Below, one piece after another: positions 57,476-64,000 of a stretch of 64,000 nucleotides of DNA. The DNA is from Nemania diffusa (Eukaryota; Ascomycota; Sordariomycetes; Xylariales; Xylariaceae), in assembly GCA_038501195.1 (NCBI GenBank), contig JBBPUQ010000006.1, forward strand, positions 682,001 through 746,000, in the 5' to 3' direction. Every line of letters begins with the position of its first letter. The stretch's first letter is position 1. Below the pieces are notes generated by a model that was given only the letters and a program-made list of their open reading frames with translations, was not told the DNA's origin and searched no databases. The translations under genes were made by a program, and so were the position numbers.

Positions 57476-59833
57476 ATGACGGCCGTCGCAAGCCCGCCCA
57501 CGTTCACCCAGCACAACAGGCCAAACTGGGGCATGAACGGGATGAACGGTGGCCACGCCGGCCAAATTATGAACCCTGATGAACTCAACCGCGTGCTCAT
57601 GCCACGGAAAAGCCTGCAGAGAAATAACTCGTCGTCCTCGATAGCATCTACTTCGTCTACATCGTCTACATCCACCGTTGCGACCTCCAACTCGCAGTCT
57701 AACGGCACTCCCGTGGCGCCCTCTGGAGATGCTGGCTCCTGGTCTAATGCTGCTCCGGCCGCGCAACGCAAACGTCCCCAGCCCAAGTCCTCCTGGCCAA
57801 ATCCAAAATCAGATCCTCAGGCCGATTTCGTTCGGATGGCGGCTGGCCGGCCACAATTGATGAACGGACTTAATGGTTCTGGACCTTTGCACGCAGCCCC
57901 GTCTATCGTCCCCTCTCAAGGCCAGATGGCCTCCCAGCAGTCAATGTCTCGACCGATGGTTGAATCACTACCTACTGGTACTACGCCGGTTCTATATCTC
58001 TTATCACTAAACGGTACCTTTGAACGCAAGACGATATCCGTCCCGGTATTCCCTGAGACCCTGAGGATTGGGCGTCAAACGAATGCGAAGACAGTGCCGA
58101 CCCCGGTTAACGGTTTTTTTGATAGCAAAGTCCTTTCTCGCCAACACGCCGAGATATGGTCTGATCGCCAGGGGAAGATATTTATCCGGGATGTTAAGTC
58201 CTCCAACGGCACATTTGTCAATGGCACACGATTATCGCCCGAGAACCGGGATTCTGATCCACATGAATTACAAACGGGGGACCATTTAGAGCTTGGTATT
58301 GATATCGTTAGTGAGGACCAAAAGACGGTTGTTCATCACAAAGTCGCCGCTAAGGTCGAGCACGCCGGATACTACAACGCCGCGAATAATCTGCTCGATG
58401 TCAACTTTGGAGATCTCGATCCTACCAATGGCCCCATGATGATGATGGGGCCTCAAAACGCTGTACCTCTACGTCAACGAAACGGAAGCCAGTCATCAGT
58501 GTCTAACAATGGACGTATGGTTCAAGGAGCGCCAATGGTGGGACCCCAGACGAACGGGTTACCACACCAACGTGGGTTTTTCTTGTCCCCCATAAGCACA
58601 GAACAAATCGTGAAGAAGCTACAGGTATGTCCTACTTAGTCAACACGAAATTCTTTACAGGCCTATTAACGCGACGTACAGAACGAGATGCGAAACGCGC
58701 GTCTTCAGTCTCAAGACCTGGGAAGGACAGATCATTTTGTTCATGCTCTACTCGGTAAAGAAGACATCAAGGATATCGACCGGTCAGACATCCCTGAACC
58801 TACAAGGCCTATCGTTAATGGGGGTGGCTTGTCATTCAGATCAGACAACAAGACTAGATTTTCTGATCCGCCTGCCCCTCCCCCACAACAGCCTCTCCCC
58901 GAAAAACCGGATATCCCGTCTTTGAAGCGAAGCATTACCGAACGAGCCAAATCACATGCTCAAAACATTTCTCCTATTCGCCATGACGGCAATGGGAGCC
59001 AGATCCTACAGCTAACAGAGGCGCTGAGCAACGCTAAGAAAGAAATAGAGTCTCAAACCTCGCGTATGCGGGATTTAGAGGAAATGCTTCACCGAGAACG
59101 ACAAGCACGAGAGCTCGCAGAGGAGCTGGCTAGGCGACTGGAAAAGAATCTAGAAGAAGCATCCTCCAGCATTGTAATTCCAACACCCGCGGAGTCAGAA
59201 GCCGAAGCAACGTCTCTTGATGCCACCTTCGAACCGCCTAGCGACGAAAACAATTCTATCGTACCCATCGATATCCCTATGCCAGACGCTGATAAAGCTG
59301 CGGCTCCAGATGCCGAAGTCATCGAGGCGTCAGCCACTCAATTACACGCACAACTAGAATCTTTGGTGCTTGAAATTACGGATCTCCGAAAAGAACTAGA
59401 AGTATTCAAGCAGCGAGCGGAGACAGCAGAATCTGAGAGAGATACTCAACGTATAACTTTGGCAGAGATGGCTCTGCAGATTCGACAAGACGCCGAAGCA
59501 AGAGAACTTGCCGAAAAGGAGACGCTCAATGAACAAGCCGAGGACGACGACGCCGCCAGTGATGGTGAAATCTTGATGAGTTCTAGGGTAGTAAAAAGAC
59601 TATCATCAAGCTCAAGGCAAAGTCGGCGAATGTCCGGCGATTCTCTCGATCACCCCAGCTTATCACAGTCTGCCACGATAACTCCAGTTACAGCACCCCC
59701 TAGTGCCCTTTTACCCAATCAAGCGCTCGCAAACAGCATTCCATACGCTTCAATGATAAGCGTTGTTTTAATCGGTATGGGTTTAATGGCTTATATAAAC
59801 GGGTGGCAGCCTCAGCCCCAACTAGAGAGATGA
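57476..59833 (+). CDS. ham-4: FHA-domain, coiled-coil, tail-anchored protein; SLMAP/HAM-4 (PRO45) type STRIPAK subunit
   Basis: In Neurospora and Sordaria this protein (HAM-4/PRO45) is a subunit of the STRIPAK complex at the nuclear envelope, ER and mitochondria, needed for hyphal fusion and fruiting; animal SLMAP and yeast Far9/Far10 are related. Two exons, 57476-58624 and 58682-59833 (57-bp intron, phase 0), give 766 residues. The N-terminal 165 residues are low-complexity with Ser runs. The FHA domain (about 170-290) shows IGRQ (198-201), SRQH (221-224) and SSNGTFVNG (242-250), the phosphothreonine-binding residues. Charged coiled-coil segments follow in the second exon (for example EEMLHRERQARELAEELARR), and a single hydrophobic segment (MISVVLIGMGLMAYINGW) lies near the C-terminus with only a short tail, as in tail-anchored proteins. 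Symbol assigned by domain order and motif, not by search. Confidence 0.88.
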
Positions 59834-61185
59834 TGACACCTTCTCTACTGAAAATGCGAATACCAACACTCCAAGTTATCTTTGTCGGCGTCTTTTTTTG
59901 CTTCGAGGCATAATAAAGCGACATTCTTTTCCCTTTGTATCTATTCTATATGGCTAAAACCTCAGTTGTTAAAGCTGGGCGAGGTTCGAACCATTGTAAC
60001 ATGACGAGTTGAAAAGAGCTAAACGGTTCGAGTCGGATGACTACGAACGTTGGTTTCTTGTATGATGGGGTTAGGATCCCAGGTGGAATATTCCTAGGCG
60101 CAGCATCGCACACGGCCTTTCATTTTTATTTTTATCTCAACATTAGGGAGCGTGTAATTCTTCTATGAGCAGATGCGAATGAAGCCCAAAAAGCCGATCC
60201 AATTATGATCATTCAACATTTTGCTCCTTACTTCTAAACCAGTTTGTGATAAATGGTCCTTCGCTACATGAGCTCTTATAAGTGCTATCAGTGCTAAGAG
60301 TTCTAATCCTAGGTAGTCCGTCATTAAGGAGTAGAGATGATTCTATGGGGTGTGTACTGGCCTCATGAAGGCCCCTGCACTATTTTTTCTAGCACCCCGC
60401 GCTCCCGTCCCCCAGTGGCGATTAATGTCCCCCTTTAAGATTCATCGGTATCGAGCAGCTGTCAAGAAAAGTGCGAAACTATTAAAACCACACACCCAAT
60501 ATGTCCATATCTGTCCGCCCCTTCAGATTATGTGTAAGTCAGCACTATTGTCGGGCGTATGATGGGTCAGAATTAACTCCTTGCATGCGTTGGCGTTTAA
60601 GTATGACGTTCGTTTCACGAATAACCGTGTGGCCGAGTACCAAATCCTTGATTTCACACCTTCAAATATGTATCTGATTCGCAGGTACTAAGGGCGAACC
60701 ATCTCCACAGAAGCGCCATTCCTCAGCTCGTCCCCCTTGTACTCCTACAGGAGGAGCCGTGTGGTGTTTACTTAACTATCACGAGATGCCAATGTGCAAC
60801 TCTTCTCCTTGAGTCAGGAGGTCTGTCGAGCGAGCGTTGATACACAACCCCCTTGCGTTTGGTACATGTTTGCTTGCATTGTGGGTTACACCTTTGGATG
60901 GACGAGATACATCACGTCCACCTGCCTCGTTCAAAAAAAGTACCGCCGAATAGGAGAGCTTCACGAGTTAAGCGACCGGTGTCGTACATCATCGCACCAA
61001 GAGAGATGCTTATGATTCGGCGAGCTGTGTTCGCCCAGCCGCTTTGGCTAGGCTAATACTAGTTGATCTTCTATTTCGAGGTGTATAAATGATGCGAATA
61101 GTGTTCATCTAACCCCTATCTCTCTTCACACACGAGCCATCAGTCTCTGCCCACCTCAAGCCCACACCCCCTACACACTACCACC
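59834..61185. other. Intergenic region between the FHA-protein gene and the GC-rich unknown gene
   Basis: About 1.35 kb with no supported gene. A stretch at about 60625-60640 (GTGTGGCCGAGTACC) resembles the A box of a serine/leucine tRNA but no matching B box or cloverleaf follows. The last 100 bases are a CA/CT-rich leader for the next gene. Confidence 0.4.
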
Positions 61186-62015
61186 ATGGCGTCCTCAAGC
61201 ACCCAAGCCGAGAGGACCCGCATAACCAGGATGATCCAAGACAGCCGCGACATCTACGACATCTACGACGCCTGCCGCTCCTCCCCCGACCCCGCCCTCC
61301 TCGAGAGCCTCAGCAGCCTGCACTGGCCCAGCCACGAGCTCTTCGCCCAGTTCCTCCTCGCCAGCGCGGACGCGGACGCGGCCGCGCCGCCGCCGCACGT
61401 GTGCGTGCTGCGCAACTCGTCCGAGTGGCAGACCCCCACGGTCGCCACGCGCGCCGCGCTCCAGCACCTCGCCTCCCACGAGCCGCGCCTGCGGAACCGG
61501 AGGCGGTATCCCGTCCTCGTGGCGCGCGCGACAAGCCACGCGGTGGACTACGGGGAGTACTTCGCGTCGCTCGCGCGCGCCGTCGTCGCCGCCCTGCGCC
61601 CTTTGGCGCGGGAGCTGGAGGGCGTCTCGCCCGCCGACGGTGCGGAGGCGTGTCTGGAGGCGCTCGAGGGCGTGCGCGAGGTCCGGGGGTGGCGCGGACG
61701 TTCTTCGTGGAGGGCGTCGACCGGGCGTGGGAGCGGGGCTCGGGGTACGAGCGTACGTTTAGCTATCTGCGCGATCGTGACTCGCCTGCTGGGCGGCGGA
61801 GGCTGGAGGGCGAGTTTGCGGTTACGGAGGAGGATGGGGTGCAGAGGGGATTGGTGGAGCGGTTGGTGATGGCGGTGAATAGGCTTTTTGAGGGGGGGAG
61901 GGGGAAGGTTGTGTATGTTGTTAGCGACGACTCGAGGGATAATTCGTATTTTGTTGGGAGAGGGGAGAGGGCGCCCTTTTTTGATATCGAGAGGATTTAT
62001 CGCACTACTATCTAA
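61186..62015 (+). pseudogene. Very GC-rich unknown gene with a frame break in a G5 run
   Basis: I do not recognise the protein. From the ATG at 61186 (ACCATGGC context) a coherent frame runs about 165 residues (MASSSTQAERTRITRMIQDS, then SSLHWPSHELFAQFLLASAD). At the GGGGG run near 61684-61689 the coding signal moves to another frame, which continues for about 108 residues (RTFFVEGVDRAWERGSGYER, KVVYVVSDDSRDNSYFVGRG) to a natural TAA at 62013. The shift equals one missing G, so it is either a sequencing error in the homopolymer or a real mutation; a 41-bp intron across the site is less likely because it is so short. If restored the protein would be about 276 residues. The first half is strikingly richer in G+C than its neighbours, with Arg/Ala-rich code and many spurious frames on both strands. 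Confidence 0.55.
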
Positions 62016-62462
62016 CTACTGGGATAGATAGTTATGAGACTCCCTCTTAGTATTTATTATGTTACCGCACTATTATTGTGAACGGTAGGTAGTTGACATT
62101 GGTTTTACTCATGAACCATAGTGTTATACCTCATCTCTCTCGTTATGATCTTTTGATGGGTATAGTTGGTTGTCGTAATATCGACCGACTGCATAAGGCA
62201 TACGTAGTTGTAGGCAGAAACGTTATATGATAGCCACGGCAACCTGTAGTGAAGCGATTCAAACCCGAAAAGTTCAAGCGAGTTATGCTATCAAATTTTG
62301 AAATAGAAACATTTGACTTCAATTGTCAAGCAGGTTTTGTATCTTCTACAGCCCTTCACATTTCACAGGTACAATCGTGTAAAGCAAGCAGGCCTTCGCC
62401 ACCTACACTAAGGCCTGAGCGTGAACCCCTGTCTCCTATGTAGTTGATATTCTCTGTCGCGT
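62016..62462. other. Convergent intergenic region
   Basis: About 450 bases between the ends of the GC-rich gene (plus) and the fructosamine-kinase-like gene (minus). Nothing coding is seen. Confidence 0.4.
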
Positions 62463-63965
62463 TTAAGATTCGCTAGCATCTGAGGATGAGGTTTTCCACG
62501 CCTCAAACCCTCCGGGAAACTTGTCAATAAGCTCCTGCATACCTTGAATGAGCCTAAGCGAGATCATGTAAGTTATTGGGAAATCCCTGATCGTCATAAG
62601 ATTGGCACACAAACGTGTAAGTTGCTTACATATTTCTATACCCACTTTCTTTCTTGTACAGAATCGAATCAAGGATATTGACTCGGCTAAGTATCGTAAG
62701 TGAAGCTGACTCTTAAATTTCCCGTTGTGGCCTCAGGGGGAGGACAAAAGCTTACGTCGCGTACAAGGCGTTGCGGTCATCATAGTCGCCTTCTGGCTGT
62801 GACTTGGGGAAATGTTCATAGTAGCGCATTCGGTAGCTCTTATTTATTTCATTCCACGGTTGGCGCCAGACTCCAAGCTCATCTGGTCCTATTAGCCTTG
62901 GTTGGGTAGTCAGGTTTGAAAGCAATCTTACATTCATTATGAGCATAGAAAGATGCGGCGTCAAATATTAGTGGCAGGCCGGTATTTTCATCCGTAGATG
63001 TATTACCGTGCCATAAATCACCGTGGATGAGCGAGGGTTGAATGGATCGGCCACCAGTCTCCAATGGTCGAAGTAAGCGCGGGATGACTTTCTCGAAAAA
63101 TGGAACCATCAGCGTCTTGATTTGTTCGTTAGGTCCCTAGAGGCGAGACTGTTAGCATATTGGAATGTCATCTTCAAGTCTTAGTCGAATCAACTGCGAA
63201 CTGAGGACGAAGAAAGCGGTCGATATCCAAATTGGCTGACCGCAGTTCAATTAGAGTGTAGCATGGGATGAACTATATCCCAATACACTGACCTGAGCCT
63301 CTTGTTCGAGTTCAAATAACACTCGAGTCGTTCTCTTGAAGTATTCCTCCCAAGTTTCCGACCAGCCATGCTCGATGGGGGTGTTCCCATGAAAAGTCGT
63401 CACATCGAAACCAAATTTCCCGTCTGGAGACACACCAGCATGGTGCATGGCTGCGACTTTCGCTGGAAAGTTTTCAAGATCCGGAAGCGCGTTTGTCATG
63501 GGTCGGAAATCGCATAGAAAGAAGTGCACATCAGGTATGCTAGAATAAGTGCCCCATGCGATAGGTCTAGGAACGATATCAGGCATGATGTCGTAAATCT
63601 TCATCATGCAATAAAACTCGCCCGACATCATCTTCTTGCCGCGTTCACCAAACGATGTCTTGATGAGAGTCAACTACAATTTCTAATCCGATCATATGAG
63701 AGTTCTCATACCTTAAGAAAATAAGTTTGATTAACCCCGCCCAGCTCTACATTGAGACGAGCAGTGCGGGTCCAAAGGCTGGAGCCGTGACTGAGGATAT
63801 TTGAAGCATTTGTCCCAGGGGGGAGCTCTGTCTGTAGTAAGCGCTCATATTCAAAACAGTCGCGTTTTAGGTGTCCATACTCGCCACCACTTCAGGATCT
63901 ATTATCTGGATGGCTTCCACAGGGACATCAACTTCACCTTTATAGTCGGTATGTTCGTTTGCCAT
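62463..63965 (-). CDS. Fructosamine-3-kinase/ketosamine-3-kinase family protein
   Basis: FN3K-family enzymes phosphorylate sugar adducts on proteins (fructosamines or ribulosamines), which then fall off: a protein deglycation repair role. Seven exons: 63965-63881, 63827-63712, 63673-63293, 63136-62932, 62882-62756, 62686-62630 and 62553-62463, all in phase, give 353 residues, the usual length. Visible blocks: PPGTNASNILSHGSSLWTRT (N-lobe), MMSGEFYCMMKI, VPRPIAWGTY, FEKVIPRLLRPLETGGRSIQ, the catalytic HGDLWHGN (232-239), LIFDAASFYAHNEYELGVW with the metal-binding Asp, and the C-terminal LIDKFPGGFEAW. Several blocks cross splice junctions (AHNE/YELG; NM/LIQGM). Intron 2 is only 38 bp, at or below the lower limit for fungi, so it deserves a transcript check. 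The start MANEHTDYKGEVDV is 35 bp from the window edge. Confidence 0.88.
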
Positions 63966-64000
63966 AATGAAAGCCACCTGGAAGGTTCGCATATAGGGTG

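Noticed and set aside
59978..60035. GAGGTTCGAACC and CGGTTCGAGTC as tRNA B boxes
   Set aside because: No T-stem pairing and no cloverleaf around them.
60622..60700. GTGTGGCCGAGT as a tRNA A box
   Set aside because: No B box or acceptor stem follows within tRNA length.
61195..61539. Minus-strand Arg/Gly-rich frames
   Set aside because: Mirror frames of the GC-rich coding strand; composition only.

Overview
The window comes from the nuclear genome of a filamentous ascomycete. Most genes carry short introns (about 40-170 bp) with GT..AG ends and CTAAC/CTGAC-type branch sites. The gene set (Med17, fungal two-domain phosphofructokinase, Rho3, COP9 subunit 2, Cwc25, an asco-laccase ending in DSGL, a HET-domain protein, a STRIPAK FHA protein) and strongly RIP-mutated transposons point to Pezizomycotina, most likely Sordariomycetes. 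Frequent short TAGGTACCTA-like motifs between genes are reminiscent of Xylariales, but I cannot fix the order.

Layout. 1-9 kb is a housekeeping segment: Med17 (minus, running off the left edge), phosphofructokinase (plus), and a single-pass membrane protein with a signal peptide (minus). About 9-41 kb is an accessory, transposon-rich segment. It holds two related hAT-like MITEs (11603-12260 and 15781-16284), two unrecognised spliced genes with a similar RRM-like N-terminal domain (12770-13627 and 16564-17670), and a CmcJ/AsaB-like oxidoreductase (22106-23096). These are followed by a complete LTR retrotransposon reduced to almost pure A+T by RIP (23706-31001, 325-bp LTRs, GAAAC target-site duplication), a type-B carboxylesterase (31075-32697), a HET-domain protein (35019-37451), and a RIP-mutated 1.9-kb DNA transposon with long terminal inverted repeats (37782-39707). 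About 41-64 kb returns to conserved genes: an ADP-ribose pyrophosphatase-like Nudix hydrolase, COP9 subunit 2, Cwc25, Rho3, a laccase, an Mgr2/Romo1 ortholog split into five small exons, an SLMAP/HAM-4-like FHA protein, a very GC-rich unknown gene with a frame break, and a fructosamine-3-kinase family protein in seven exons.

The genes do not form one pathway. The contrast is between a gene-dense conserved compartment with ordinary spliced genes and a central compartment of transposons, a self/non-self (HET) gene, lone enzyme genes and lineage-specific proteins. Exon models were assembled by hand from reading frame, splice-site and phase agreement; cDNA would be decisive. No convincing tRNA, rRNA or CRISPR array was seen. 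The observations most worth following are the two RRM-like genes lying on either side of MITE B, and the intact boundaries of the three kinds of transposon.
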